Shown piece by piece: positions 27,672-36,686 of a DNA stretch of 64,000 nucleotides; the stretch's first letter is position 1, and the number at the start of each line of letters is the position of its first letter. The DNA is from Ferruginibacter sp. (GTDB lineage Bacteria; Bacteroidota; Bacteroidia; Chitinophagales; Chitinophagaceae): the NCBI GenBank assembly GCA_014379625.1, contig JACMLJ010000028.1:62001-126000 (forward strand), given 5' to 3'. The notes beneath the pieces were generated by a model. The model was not told where the DNA came from, searched no databases, and worked only from the letters and a program-made list of their open reading frames with translations. The translations under genes were made by a program, and so were the position numbers.

Positions 27672-27799
27672 CAGTTAATTTTTATTTCGATAAACTGATA
27701 CAGCCTATGCATATATAATGAATCGGCCCCCTAACATAAATTACCCGGTTCGCCAATTTTATGTAAAAGTGAAGGGCGATTTTGAAAACATTTTGAATT

Positions 27800-29077
27800 T
27801 TAAAATCGTATTACAAAATTGTGCAGGTAATTCTCAAAGGTATAGTCGATTTTCCAGTTATGGGTGTTACAAATTTCTTTTACGATTGCAAGTCCTAAGC
27901 CGCTGCTCGGCATGTCTTTAGAGGAACTGATGAACCTTTTAAAAAGGGTTTCGGAATTTAGGGCGCTGAGGCCTGAATTAGATATAATTAATATTTTATT
28001 GCAGAGCCGGATGTTTATTTTGCCATTTAACGGATTGTGACGGATCGCATTGAGCAGCAGGTTGGTCACCAATATTTCAAACAGGCCCTGGTTGGCATTG
28101 ATTGAAAAATCTGCTTCAATATTGGTCGTTATCAAAATATTTTTTGCCCGAAAATGCTCTTCCAGCAAGGCAATGTTTTGATTGAGAGTTTCACTCACCC
28201 GCACGGTTTCATTTTCTGTAAATTGCCTGTTCTCTAATTTAGCAAGCAACAATAGATTTTTGTTTATCCTGGATACGCGGGCAAGGGGGGAATCCAGGGA
28301 AGCGATTTTTTCGGACTGTTCCTTAGTAAGAGAAGTATCCTGCAATAATAAATCTACCTTGGATTTTAATAAGGCCAATGGGGTTTGTAATTCGTGGGAG
28401 GCGTTCTCGGTAAATTCTTTTTGTTGCCTGAATGCATCAATGTTTTTCCCAATCAATTTTGACAATTCATAATTCAGGGCTTCAAATTCATCAATATCGG
28501 AAGGCTGAAAAGAAATTTTATCCTGCCCCCTCAAGTCAAATAATTTTAACCGGTGGATAGTGTCATAAAATGGCTTCCATAGTTTTACAGACAATCGCCT
28601 GTTTAGTATGATAAACCCTGTTAAAAGTAGTATGAAGAAAAGAATGGAAACGAGTACGATAATGATCAGTGTTTCATAAAATTCTTCCATATTGGTTTCA
28701 ACCAGTAGATGATAAGGTTTTTTATTAATAATAATGGTTGTAACAGCGCCCCTGAATTGTTCTATTTCTTCCTCGTGAACATCATAACGAATAGTGGTAT
28801 AAATGCTGTCTTTTATTTTATGGGTACCGGGTGCTGGTGTTAACCTGGTGCGGGGTTGTACCTTATTCCACACTTCAAGCATCTGCGCCAGCGAAGAATC
28901 TTCGAGGTGCAGTGCATTAATCTCTTTTTCGATCTCTTTGCGGATAACCTGGTGGTGCTTATCCAGTTCGCGTTTCCAGATAAAATTGATAACAAAAAAA
29001 TACACCGGTACACTCAAAGCCAGTACCAGCATTGAATATAAGGCAAAAGGTTTGAGGGTTTTGTTGAGTAGTTTCAT
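27800..29077 (-). CDS. Sensor histidine kinase
   Basis: About 425 residues from the Met at 29077, whose ATG overlaps the response-regulator stop as ATGA; the longer frame to 29089 is less likely. Two membrane helices (about 10-30 and 145-165) flank a periplasmic sensor of about 110 residues. Then a linker, the H-box FTENASHELQTPLALLKSKV with the phospho-accepting His, and an ATPase domain with NLLLNAIRHNP (N-box) and SSGLGLAIVKEI (G2). Classic HisKA type. The ligand is unknown. Two receptor genes follow 128 bp downstream on the same strand. Confidence 0.93.
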   Translation of the reverse strand: MKLLNKTLKPFALYSMLVLALSVPVYFFVINFIWKRELDKHHQVIRKEIEKEINALHLEDSSLAQMLEVWNKVQPRTRLTPAPGTHKIKDSIYTTIRYDVHEEEIEQFRGAVTTIIINKKPYHLLVETNMEEFYETLIIIVLVSILFFILLLTGFIILNRRLSVKLWKPFYDTIHRLKLFDLRGQDKISFQPSDIDEFEALNYELSKLIGKNIDAFRQQKEFTENASHELQTPLALLKSKVDLLLQDTSLTKEQSEKIASLDSPLARVSRINKNLLLLAKLENRQFTENETVRVSETLNQNIALLEEHFRAKNILITTNIEADFSINANQGLFEILVTNLLLNAIRHNPLNGKINIRLCNKILIISNSGLSALNSETLFKRFISSSKDMPSSGLGLAIVKEICNTHNWKIDYTFENYLHNFVIRF

Positions 29078-29751
29078 CCTGGTTCCCATTTATAGCCGGT
29101 GCCGTAAATTGTTTTCAGGTAATTTACAGAGCCGGAATCTGTCAGTTTCCTTTTCAAATTTTTTATATGAGCGTAAACAAAATCATGATTGTCCAGCATA
29201 TCAGCAATATCGCCGGATAAATGTTCGGCTAAAGCGGCTTTTGAAATTACCCTGTTTTTATTGCCGATAAAAAGCAGTAACAGGTCAAATTCCTTCCTGG
29301 TAAGCGCGACGGCCAGGTTGTTCACTAATACCGTTTTTGCAGGCAGGTCAATTTGGATTTCATTTACCTGGATGATGTTGGAATTGCCAAATTGTTTTCT
29401 CCTGATCACTGAAAATATCCGGGCTGCAAGTTCCGGCAAATGAAATGGCTTTGCCAGGTAATCATCCGCCCCGATCTGTAATCCTTTTACTTTATCTTCT
29501 GTTGAATCTTTTGCCGAAATAATGATAACCCCTTCCTGTTTTTGCTGTTTTTTCAGTTCCTCAAGAATTTTAAGCCCATCGCCGCCGGGCAACATCAGGT
29601 CTAATAATATGCAGTCGTAATGGTACACATTTATTTTTTCCCATGCCTGTTGAAAAGTATGGGCCATTTCACAAATATAGTTTTGGCCCGTTAAATAATC
29701 GGCCATATTTATTGCCAGTTCTGTTTCGTCCTCTATTATCAGGATTTTCAT
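29074..29751 (-). CDS. OmpR-family response regulator
   Basis: The frame opens at 29808, but the domain begins at the Met at 29751 (MKILIIEDETELAINMADYL), which I take as the start; 225 residues. Receiver domain: acidic pair ED, phospho-accepting Asp in CILLDLMLPGGDG, conserved Lys in YLAKPFHLPEL. C-terminal winged helix: ALTRKEFDLLLLF, HIKNLKRKL, TIYGTGYKWEPG. A DNA-binding partner of the histidine kinase (4-bp overlap). Likely targets include the downstream receptor genes; this is inferred from linkage only. Confidence 0.94.
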   Translation of the reverse strand: MKILIIEDETELAINMADYLTGQNYICEMAHTFQQAWEKINVYHYDCILLDLMLPGGDGLKILEELKKQQKQEGVIIISAKDSTEDKVKGLQIGADDYLAKPFHLPELAARIFSVIRRKQFGNSNIIQVNEIQIDLPAKTVLVNNLAVALTRKEFDLLLLFIGNKNRVISKAALAEHLSGDIADMLDNHDFVYAHIKNLKRKLTDSGSVNYLKTIYGTGYKWEPG

Positions 29752-30012
29752 TTGCGAATTTACAAGGTGAATTTCGAAGAAATTTTGAAAGGGTGGCAGG
29801 ATGTTCAATAAAACGGGTTGCTAAGTAAGCATGGTTCCCTGAAACTAATAGACTGCCTGAATTTTTTATCTGTTAAGGCATGCACAAATATCCACCATTT
29901 ATTTATAACATACAGGCAGTATTCCTGATGCTCGCGCCAGGCGTGCAATAAAAATACACGGGTAAATTTTGAAACTATTTTAGCCGCCTACTATATTTAA
30001 TAAACAAATCGC

Positions 30013-31239
30013 TCATGTAAATTCCTCCATGATTTCCCAGATGGTTTTTTCAACCTTGTAAAAAGAAACCAACCGGGCGATCACGTTTTCTACCATCGCA
30101 TCGGGGCAACTTGCGCCGCTGGTCAATAAAATTTTAACCGGGTCTTTGGCGGGTAAAAAGTTGAGGGTGGTGGTTACAACTTTTTTATGAAAGTTAAAAT
30201 GCTCAATCTTCGCCGCTGAAATTATTTTATCTTCTCCATTGATAAAATAGGTGGGTAATTTTTCTTCACACAATTCAACCAAATGGGAGGTGTTGCTGCT
30301 ATTGTATCCACCTACCACAATGGCCAGGTCTGCTTCCGTTTGCAATAACCCGTATATTGCGGTTTGGTTATCATTGGTGGCATAGCAAAGGGTATCTCTT
30401 GTATCAGCGAATCTTTCTTCAATAGTTGCTTCGGTCAGTTGGTATTTGCTGATCATTACCTTTTTCAGAAAATCGGCGATGCTTTGCGTATCGGCCGCCA
30501 GCATTGTAGTTTGATTGACAACACCAAATCTTTGCAGGTCTTTCTCCACATTAAAACCTGCTGAATACCTCCCTTCAAATTCAGTATAAAATCCCGAAGG
30601 CGTTTTTTCTCCCGTAATATATTTGCTTAAAGCGATGGTTTCCTCCATATCCGTTACCACCACCGAAGGCGAATTACCGGCTGCATGAGAAAAGGTTGCC
30701 CTTGTTTCTTCGTGCATGGGTTTGCCGTGTACAATTACACTATAATTTTTCTTTGCGATCTGTTCGCTGCGGTTCCATACTTTCTCTACAAAGGGGCAGG
30801 TGGTATTATATTTTTCAGTCGGTATCCCGATCGCATGTAATTTTTCTTCAATGGCCAATGTGGTTCCAAAGGCGGGAATGATCACAATGTCCTCCGCGGT
30901 TATTGTTTCAAAGGGTACCATTTGCCGACCTTGTGTATCCTGTAAAAACTGAACGCCCCTTTGCAGCAAATCGGCATTTACCTGTGGATTGTGTATCATT
31001 TCACTTAGCAGGAAGATACGTTTGCCCGGGTTTTCTTCGATGGTACGAAACGCAATATCAATGGCGTTTTCCACTCCATAACAAAAGCCGAAATGACGGG
31101 CAAGGTATATTTTAAGCGGGCCAAAATCCAGCAGGGCAGGACTAAAATCTTTCTTCATTTTATCCGTTTGCTTACGCCTGTTTTTGATAGCGGTGATCAA
31201 TGGACTGCGATAAATTACAGGAACATCAAATTGTTTCAT
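30013..31239 (-). CDS. ispH: 4-hydroxy-3-methylbut-2-enyl diphosphate reductase
   Basis: Last enzyme of the MEP isoprenoid pathway, making IPP and DMAPP. The frame is open to 31281, but a perfect TACCTTTG promoter box lies at 31269-31262, so the start is the Met at 31239 (MKQFDVPVIYRSP), giving 408 residues. Cluster cysteines: HFGFCYGVENAI, YNTTCPFVEKVWN and SGASCPDAMVENV; the conserved Glu-containing stretch is NQTTMLAAD and SSNTSHL binds substrate. This is the long IspH form usual in Bacteroidota. Monocistronic and divergent from the GH13 lipoprotein gene. Confidence 0.95.
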   Translation of the reverse strand: MKQFDVPVIYRSPLITAIKNRRKQTDKMKKDFSPALLDFGPLKIYLARHFGFCYGVENAIDIAFRTIEENPGKRIFLLSEMIHNPQVNADLLQRGVQFLQDTQGRQMVPFETITAEDIVIIPAFGTTLAIEEKLHAIGIPTEKYNTTCPFVEKVWNRSEQIAKKNYSVIVHGKPMHEETRATFSHAAGNSPSVVVTDMEETIALSKYITGEKTPSGFYTEFEGRYSAGFNVEKDLQRFGVVNQTTMLAADTQSIADFLKKVMISKYQLTEATIEERFADTRDTLCYATNDNQTAIYGLLQTEADLAIVVGGYNSSNTSHLVELCEEKLPTYFINGEDKIISAAKIEHFNFHKKVVTTTLNFLPAKDPVKILLTSGASCPDAMVENVIARLVSFYKVEKTIWEIMEEFT

Positions 31240-31261
31240 GGTTTGCTTGAATAACAAAGCG

Positions 31262-31269
31262 CAAAGGTA
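31262..31269 (-). promoter_or_regulatory. ispH -7 box TACCTTTG
   Basis: Perfect TAnnTTTG on the minus strand, followed by GCG as in the rpsL box. It lies 23 bp upstream of the ATG at 31239 and inside the longer open frame, so it decides the ispH start. The -33 element is not clear. Confidence 0.5.
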
Positions 31270-31296
31270 CAATGTTGCCACTTATTAATTCGATGG

Positions 31297-31326
31297 TTGG
31301 GTTTTCAATATTCCACCTTAATTTTG
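31297..31326 (+). promoter_or_regulatory. Promoter TTG-N19-TAATTTTG of the GH13 lipoprotein gene
   Basis: TTG (31297-31299) and TAATTTTG (31319-31326) are 19 nt apart and the ATG at 31345 follows 18 bp later. This supports 31345 rather than 31297 as the start of the gene. Confidence 0.55.
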
Positions 31327-31344
31327 ATCGATAAAATTGCTTGC

Positions 31345-32724
31345 ATGAAAAGTACCTGGTTATTTATTATTAGCGGCATATTACTGCTGGGCTGTAATAA
31401 CAATACGCAATCATCTTCCGAAACAAAAAAAGACTTATCAAAAATGACATTTAAAAAAGCAGGCTGGATAAACAATACCGATGTATACGAAGTTAACCTT
31501 CGCCAGTATAGTAAGGAAGGTACGTTCAATGCTTTTCTGGAGGAATTACCACGGTTGAAGGAGATGGGTGTTTCTACCCTATGGTTTATGCCCATAACAC
31601 CCATCGCACAAAAAAATAAAAAGGGCAGCCTGGGCAGCCAGTATGCCTGCAGCGACTACACTGCCATTAATCCTGAATTTGGTACATTGGAAGATTTTAA
31701 ACAATTCGTAAAAAAAGCGCATGACATGGGTTTCAAAGTGATCATTGACTGGGTGGCTAACCATACCGGCTGGGACCATGTATGGACTAAAACGTACCCG
31801 GATTATTTTGAAAAAGATTCGGCCACCAACGACTTTAAAGTGGCAAGTGGTATGGATGATATCATTGAACTGGATTATAAAAATCCCGCTTTAAGAAAGG
31901 CGATGATTGATGCAATGAAATATTGGGTAACCGAATGTGATATTGATGGCTACCGCTGCGACCTGGCTTTTTGGGTAGAGCTGGACTTTTGGCTGGAGGC
32001 GAGGACTGAACTGGAGAAAATTAAAACATTATTCTGGCTCGCGGAAAATGACCCTTTAGACAACCCGTCTTACTACCAGGCTTTTGATGCCTGTTACACC
32101 TGGACCTGGATGCATAAAACGGAAGAATTTTATAAAAACAGCCAGGACATAAAAATACTGGATACCGTATTGCACCGCTATGATAGCGTGGGCGGTAAGG
32201 ATGGTATAAAATTGTGGTTCACTACCAACCATGATGAAAATAGCTGGAATGGAACCGAGTATGAAAAATACGGCGATGCTGCCAAAGCCTTTGCTGTACA
32301 TAGCTTTACCTGGGGAGGGATTCCGCTTATTTATAACGGGCAGGAATTGCCCAATATGAAAAGATTGAAGTTTTTTGATAAGGACGTGATTGAATGGGAT
32401 GGTAAAAACCAGTTACATGATTTTTATAAAACCTTATCAAATCTCCGTAAAACCAATCCTGCATTAAGAGCAGGCGATGAAACAGCAACCACTACCCGCT
32501 TAAAAACCAATGCAGCAAATAACGTTATAGCCTACCTGCGCAAAAACGGCCAACGCGAAGTGCTGGTATTACTGAATATGAGCAAGCAAATGGTGCACTG
32601 TCTGGTGGAGGATGAACAGCTTACCGGTAATTTTACGGATGTATTTAGTAAATCAAATCATGATTTTACCGCCCAAAAATCATTTGATATGCAGCCATGG
32701 GCATACCTGGTGTATGAAAAATAA
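31345..32724 (+). CDS. GH13 alpha-amylase-family lipoprotein
   Basis: 459 residues from the ATG at 31345, which gives a proper lipoprotein signal (MKSTWLFIISGILLLGC); an upstream in-frame Met at 31297 would bury it and overlaps the promoter. The barrel contains VYEVNLRQYS, VIIDWVANHTGWDH, the nucleophile Asp in DGYRCDLAF, the acid/base Glu in FWLAENDP, and TTNHDENSW with the third Asp. Likely a periplasmic or surface-anchored maltodextrin-active enzyme; exact bond specificity is unknown. Unlike the GH13 at the left edge it lacks the N-terminal beta-sandwich domain. Monocistronic. Confidence 0.92.
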   Translation: MKSTWLFIISGILLLGCNNNTQSSSETKKDLSKMTFKKAGWINNTDVYEVNLRQYSKEGTFNAFLEELPRLKEMGVSTLWFMPITPIAQKNKKGSLGSQYACSDYTAINPEFGTLEDFKQFVKKAHDMGFKVIIDWVANHTGWDHVWTKTYPDYFEKDSATNDFKVASGMDDIIELDYKNPALRKAMIDAMKYWVTECDIDGYRCDLAFWVELDFWLEARTELEKIKTLFWLAENDPLDNPSYYQAFDACYTWTWMHKTEEFYKNSQDIKILDTVLHRYDSVGGKDGIKLWFTTNHDENSWNGTEYEKYGDAAKAFAVHSFTWGGIPLIYNGQELPNMKRLKFFDKDVIEWDGKNQLHDFYKTLSNLRKTNPALRAGDETATTTRLKTNAANNVIAYLRKNGQREVLVLLNMSKQMVHCLVEDEQLTGNFTDVFSKSNHDFTAQKSFDMQPWAYLVYEK

Positions 32725-32841
32725 AATTGCATGCATGGACAAATAAATAAATATACCCACGGTTACGAAATGCTTTAGTTTTTAAGATGCGGCAAATCCA
32801 TTTACCCTGAACAGTTATCTATTTATTCTGAATTCATCCAT

Positions 32842-32866
32842 AAAAAAAGGCAGCCAGTTGGCTGCC
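32842..32866 (-). terminator. Second terminator downstream of htrA
   Basis: GGCAGCC (32849-32855), loop AGTT, GGCTGCC (32860-32866); on the minus strand it is followed by seven Ts (32848-32842). Could also help stop GH13 transcription from the other side. Confidence 0.7.
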
Positions 32867-32950
32867 CTGAGTTTTAATTATAAATTTTTGAGGGATATAG
32901 TGTGTGCAATTATTCCAAAGTTAACATAGTGTGCTGAGAATATTGATCGC

Positions 32951-32979
32951 ACAAAAAAGCGCCCTGCAAAACAGGGCGC
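32951..32979 (-). terminator. Intrinsic terminator of htrA
   Basis: GCGCCCTG (32959-32966), loop CAAAA, CAGGGCGC (32972-32979); on the minus strand a T-run (32958-32953) follows. It lies 25 bp after the htrA stop. Confidence 0.85.
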
Positions 32980-33003
32980 CAATCAATTATTTTGAACCAG
33001 TTT

Positions 33004-34542
33004 TTATTTATCCAATGTCTCCAATGTGATGGGGTAATCATATAAACCATCATAGCCCGGATAAAATCCGCTTATTGTAACTGTTTTGGAATTACCATTG
33101 AGTATTTTATTCATTTCTTCCATATTTTTAATATCAGTATCATTCACTTTTACAATGATGAAACCATCTCTCATTCTTGTTTGGTCGCTTAATGCGCCTT
33201 CAGCTATTTTCTTCACTATAACCCCACCGGATATTCCATACTCTTTAGCTTTTTTAGCATCCAGGGTAACAAACTCAGCACCTAATTTTGATAAGACAGA
33301 ATTATCTACCTTAACGATATCAAAATTGCCCGCCCTGTTTTTTAACGTAGCGATTATTGTTTTGTCTACACCGTTTCTCGAAAATACCACCGATATTTTG
33401 TCACTTGGTTTGTAGCGGGTAACCGTTTCCTGCAACTCGGAAGGCAGGGTAAGCGAAATACCATTCACACTTTTGATAATATCACCTTTCTTAAGCCCCG
33501 CATCTGATGCGCCACTATTTTCTGATACTTCTGTAATCACCAGTCCGTCACCCTTGTAATTTAAGTTCAGCCTTGTTCTTGCTTCTTCAGGAATATCATT
33601 GGTATTAGCAGTAACTACACCCAAATATCCTCTTTGTACATTGCCATATTTGATAAGGTCATCGACTACTTTTTTTACAATATTTACAGGGATTGCATAA
33701 GAATAGCCGGAATAAAATCCTGTAGGAGATGCAATGGCAGAATTAATTCCAATCAGTAAGCCGCTTGTATTAATCAGTGCACCACCGCTATTACCCTGGT
33801 TTACCGCGGCATCCGTTTGGATAAAGGATTCAACTGGCGTATTGGTCTTTGTTCCCTTATTTAACCCGAGGCTCCTGGCTTTAGCGCTTACAATACCTGC
33901 TGTTACTGTGGTTTCGAGGTTCAGCGGATATCCCAATGCCAATACCCACTGGCCTATTTTTACATCATCGGAATTACCATATAATAAAAACGGTAATCCG
34001 CTCGCCTCAATCTTTATAACCGCAAGGTCATAAGCAGGATCGGTGCCTACTACTTTTGCTTTGTATGATTTTTTATTGCTCAGCGTTACTTCCAGTTCAT
34101 CTGCGTTTTCCACTACATGATTATTTGTTACGATAAACCCATCTGCGCTAATAATAACGCCGGATCCTGATCCTCGTTGTTCTGGTACGTAACCCCGGCG
34201 GTTACCGAAGAATTCTTCCAGCATATCATCGCCAAAAAGATCGCTGAAAGGGTTTTTAGGACGGTTTTTAGGCAAATTATTGCTCACCTGCTTTGCGTTC
34301 GTTTTTATTTTGATATGCACTACAGTGGGTACCGCAGCGGCGGCTGGTTGCGTAAAATCCACAGAACCGGGAGGTGTATTGTTATCAAACAGTCCGGCGT
34401 ACTTATAATTGGAAGGGATAACGCCATTCTGCTGGCCGGCATAAGTATTATGGTTTTCAAAAAAATTGCTGTAACCCCACATAACACCAAAAGCGGTAAC
34501 AGCGCTGATAACAACTGTGAAGAATACCTGTTTAAATTTCAT
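33004..34542 (-). CDS. htrA: Periplasmic serine protease, HtrA/DegP family
   Basis: 512 residues from the Met at 34542, which begins a signal/anchor segment (MKFKQVFFTVVISAVTAFG); the open frame extends 22 codons further but without family resemblance. Trypsin-like domain with the triad: His in VTNNHVVENA, Asp in PAYDLAVIKI, Ser in NQGNSGGALIN. Two PDZ domains follow (GYLGVVTAN..., GLVITEVSENSGASDAGLKKG and the second near GGVIVKKIAEGA). Envelope protein quality control and stress protection. Two terminators lie downstream. Confidence 0.95.
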   Translation of the reverse strand: MKFKQVFFTVVISAVTAFGVMWGYSNFFENHNTYAGQQNGVIPSNYKYAGLFDNNTPPGSVDFTQPAAAAVPTVVHIKIKTNAKQVSNNLPKNRPKNPFSDLFGDDMLEEFFGNRRGYVPEQRGSGSGVIISADGFIVTNNHVVENADELEVTLSNKKSYKAKVVGTDPAYDLAVIKIEASGLPFLLYGNSDDVKIGQWVLALGYPLNLETTVTAGIVSAKARSLGLNKGTKTNTPVESFIQTDAAVNQGNSGGALINTSGLLIGINSAIASPTGFYSGYSYAIPVNIVKKVVDDLIKYGNVQRGYLGVVTANTNDIPEEARTRLNLNYKGDGLVITEVSENSGASDAGLKKGDIIKSVNGISLTLPSELQETVTRYKPSDKISVVFSRNGVDKTIIATLKNRAGNFDIVKVDNSVLSKLGAEFVTLDAKKAKEYGISGGVIVKKIAEGALSDQTRMRDGFIIVKVNDTDIKNMEEMNKILNGNSKTVTISGFYPGYDGLYDYPITLETLDK

Positions 34543-34685
34543 ATTTGTAAGTTTTATTGTTCTTAAAAAACCATGTATCGTAGTCAATTTTTGTGCCCGA
34601 CCCAACAAAGTAACGAAGCACTGACAAAATGTGATTTTCCGTGAGATACCTTTAACATTAAATTAGGAAGGCTTTCGTACTTCAG

Positions 34686-35678
34686 TTATAAAGTTAATAA
34701 AAATTTCATGGTATCTATACCGTCTGCATAATCCATTAATCCGGGTTTTTGGGCCATTCCCAAAGGTAAATTCAAACCGGCAATGCACTGTATTTCTTTA
34801 CTGTTCTTTAACGCAAGCTTTAGCTCATCTATGTTAGTATAAAAGCTATAATTTAACTGGCTAATGGGCGAAAACAGTGACTCATTTTCAACAAGCAAAG
34901 TACTTTCATTGGTCATGTAAAAACGATTATTCATCAGCTGTATAGACAAATTATAATCATAATTGTTTTTATATTTGTGATGATCCGCAAAATATTTATA
35001 CGGGTGAAAGGATTGTAAGAGAGGTACAAAATCATATTTTTCCGGTACAAAAATCTTTGTGACATTTCTACATCCCAATCCAAAGAAACTGTGGATGTCA
35101 TCTGACAGTTTTTCCAGTTCATCCATTGATTCGGATCCGTTCAAAATAGCAACCGATGTCCGGTTTTTACGAATAATGCCCGGATATTTAGAAAAATAGT
35201 ACTCAAAATACCGGGCGCTGTTATTACTGCCCGTAGCGATATAAGCATCACAACCCTTTAACATAGGCGCAAAGGATATATAATTTTGCAAGCTTATATC
35301 CCAGGAATACATTTTTTGTACAAGATGTTTTAAGAGGATGTCGTCCTTTGCGGATAGTTTGATAGTTTGTATATGTCCACTGATGAATACTGATAAAAAA
35401 TCATGGAAACCAACCAATGGGATATTTCCCGCCATTACGATGCCCACATTTTTTGGAGCTACGGGGTCGTCCGACAGGTAACGATCCACCCAGCTTTTTA
35501 GTTTTTGCTCTTCTAAAAATTGTTCCGAGATATTTTTTACAGACAGGTTAATAAATTCAGGTGTAAACCATCCGTTGTGCTGATAAGCAGTATTTTTTAT
35601 AGATTGCCATTCTTCATTGTCCGCTTTTAGATATTCTTCCAGCAGTAGTAATATTTCAATTCGATTTTGTAATTTCAT
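34686..35678 (-). CDS. LuxC-like acyl-CoA reductase
   Basis: 330 residues from the Met at 35678 (MKLQNRIEILLLLEEYLK). The family reduces acyl-CoA to fatty aldehyde. VGIVMAGNIPLVGFHDFLSV is the nucleotide-binding region, DAYIATGSNNSARYFEYYF and HSFFGLGCRNVTKIFVP are conserved blocks, the latter holding the candidate active cysteine. Divergent from the 4Fe-4S ferredoxin gene, a neighbour pairing I recognise in Bacteroidota. Biological role (wax, lipid or aldehyde metabolism) is not established. Its first codons overlap the ferredoxin promoter. Confidence 0.82.
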   Translation of the reverse strand: MKLQNRIEILLLLEEYLKADNEEWQSIKNTAYQHNGWFTPEFINLSVKNISEQFLEEQKLKSWVDRYLSDDPVAPKNVGIVMAGNIPLVGFHDFLSVFISGHIQTIKLSAKDDILLKHLVQKMYSWDISLQNYISFAPMLKGCDAYIATGSNNSARYFEYYFSKYPGIIRKNRTSVAILNGSESMDELEKLSDDIHSFFGLGCRNVTKIFVPEKYDFVPLLQSFHPYKYFADHHKYKNNYDYNLSIQLMNNRFYMTNESTLLVENESLFSPISQLNYSFYTNIDELKLALKNSKEIQCIAGLNLPLGMAQKPGLMDYADGIDTMKFLLTL

Positions 35679-35697
35679 CCTTATAGACTTACTTTTG
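35666..35697 (+). promoter_or_regulatory. Consensus Bacteroidota promoter (TTTG-N20-TACTTTTG) of the ferredoxin gene
   Basis: TTTG at 35666-35669 and TACTTTTG at 35690-35697 with 20-nt spacing match the housekeeping consensus fully. Expected transcription start is near 35704, giving a leader of about 36 nt before the ATG at 35740. Confidence 0.75.
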
Positions 35698-35739
35698 TAC
35701 AATCAAAATTCGCAATTCCTAAACTCTAAATCAAAAGAA

Positions 35740-36087
35740 ATGGCTATTAAAATAACAGATGAATGTATTAATTGTGGTGCTTGTGAACCGGAATGTCCAA
35801 ATAATGCAATTTATGAAGGTGGAGTCGAGTGGGCAATATCAGACGGAACCACGGTTAAAGGAACCTACGTTTTACTGGATGGTACTGTAGTGGACGTGGA
35901 TCAGAGAAATGCCCCGGTAAGTGTAGATACTTACTATATTACTCCCAATAAATGTACGGAATGCCAGGGTTTTCATGAAGAACCGCAATGTGCTGCAGTT
36001 TGCCCGGTTGATTGTTGTATACCGGACGAAATGTACGAAGAAACGGTAGAAGTATTAATGGAAAAAAAAGAAAAACTGCATAGTTAG
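35740..36087 (+). CDS. 4Fe-4S dicluster ferredoxin
   Basis: 115 residues. The true start is the ATG at 35740 (MAIKITDECINCGACEPECP), downstream of a consensus promoter; an open frame further upstream overlaps the divergent gene and is not coding. Two cluster sites: CINCGACEPECP with a distal partner CPVDCC, and CTECQGFHEEPQCAAVCP, where a long insert separates the cysteines, as in Bacteroidota and Azotobacter-type ferredoxins. Low-potential cytoplasmic electron carrier. Followed by a string of hairpins ending in a terminator (36115-36190). Confidence 0.93.
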   Translation: MAIKITDECINCGACEPECPNNAIYEGGVEWAISDGTTVKGTYVLLDGTVVDVDQRNAPVSVDTYYITPNKCTECQGFHEEPQCAAVCPVDCCIPDEMYEETVEVLMEKKEKLHS

Positions 36088-36114
36088 ACAAAAAATAATA
36101 CAGCAAATTATTTA

Positions 36115-36151
36115 TAGCCGAAAGGCTAATTAGGCAGGTGATATTTCCTGC
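36115..36151 (+). other. Two small hairpins in the ferredoxin 3' region
   Basis: TAGCC-GAAA-GGCTA (36115-36128), a stem closed by a GNRA tetraloop, and GCAGG/CCTGC (36134-36138 with 36147-36151). With the terminator at 36158 they make three hairpins in 76 nt, which may be a 3'-UTR element or a small RNA. Confidence 0.45.
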
Positions 36152-36157
36152 ATCATC

Positions 36158-36190
36158 GGCGAGGGTATTGAAAGATACTTTCGCCTTTTT
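36158..36190 (+). terminator. Intrinsic terminator after the ferredoxin gene
   Basis: An 11-bp stem (36158-36168 with 36175-36185, including two G-T pairs), loop TGAAAG, and TTTTT at 36186-36190. Confidence 0.8.
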
Positions 36191-36218
36191 ATATCATTTA
36201 TACGCTTAATTTTAAGTA

Positions 36219-36686
36219 ATGAATATGGATTTAAAAAATGCGTTATTTATTTTCCTGATACCGGCCCTGGCTTCTTCATGCTTTACTAAAAAACCTGAAC
36301 AGGATACTGTGGATTATAAAGCTGCTATGATGGAAGCGGACCGGGCTTTTTCTAAAATGAGTGAAGAAAAAGGTATGAAGAATGCGTTAATGCAATATAT
36401 CGACAGTAAAGGGGTGTTGCTCAGGCCCAATGCCATGCCAATTGTTGGGGGAGAAGCAATTAATTATATCAGCCAGGGCAATGATACTTCTTATATTATG
36501 TCCTGGGAGCCCAATGGCGGAACCATTGCAAAATCGGGTGAATTGGGTTACACTTATGGGGTGTATTCGCTTAAACCAAAAAACAAGGATACAGTATTTT
36601 ATGGAACTTATGTGAGTATATGGAAAAAACAGCCTGATGGAAAATGGAAATTTGTTTTGGAAACAGGTAATGAAGGGATTGAGTAA
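36219..36686 (+). CDS. Lipoprotein, DUF4440/SnoaL-like fold
   Basis: 155 residues. Lipoprotein signal with lipobox ALASSC. The mature part has an N-terminal helix (AAMMEADRAFSKMSEEKG) and a curved sheet pattern ending YGTYVSIWKKQPDGKWKFVLETGN, typical of NTF2-like DUF4440 proteins. Probably periplasmic or outer-membrane anchored; ligand or activity unknown. Single gene between the ferredoxin terminator and ddl. Confidence 0.75.
   Translation: MNMDLKNALFIFLIPALASSCFTKKPEQDTVDYKAAMMEADRAFSKMSEEKGMKNALMQYIDSKGVLLRPNAMPIVGGEAINYISQGNDTSYIMSWEPNGGTIAKSGELGYTYGVYSLKPKNKDTVFYGTYVSIWKKQPDGKWKFVLETGNEGIE

Noticed and set aside
29809..30012. Possible tRNA or small RNA between the regulator gene and ispH
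   Set aside because: No cloverleaf, no conserved T-loop sequence and no promoter/terminator pair could be found by eye.
34177..34566. 129-codon plus-strand frame opposite htrA
   Set aside because: Antisense to the signal peptide and protease start of a clear HtrA; no start context or family.
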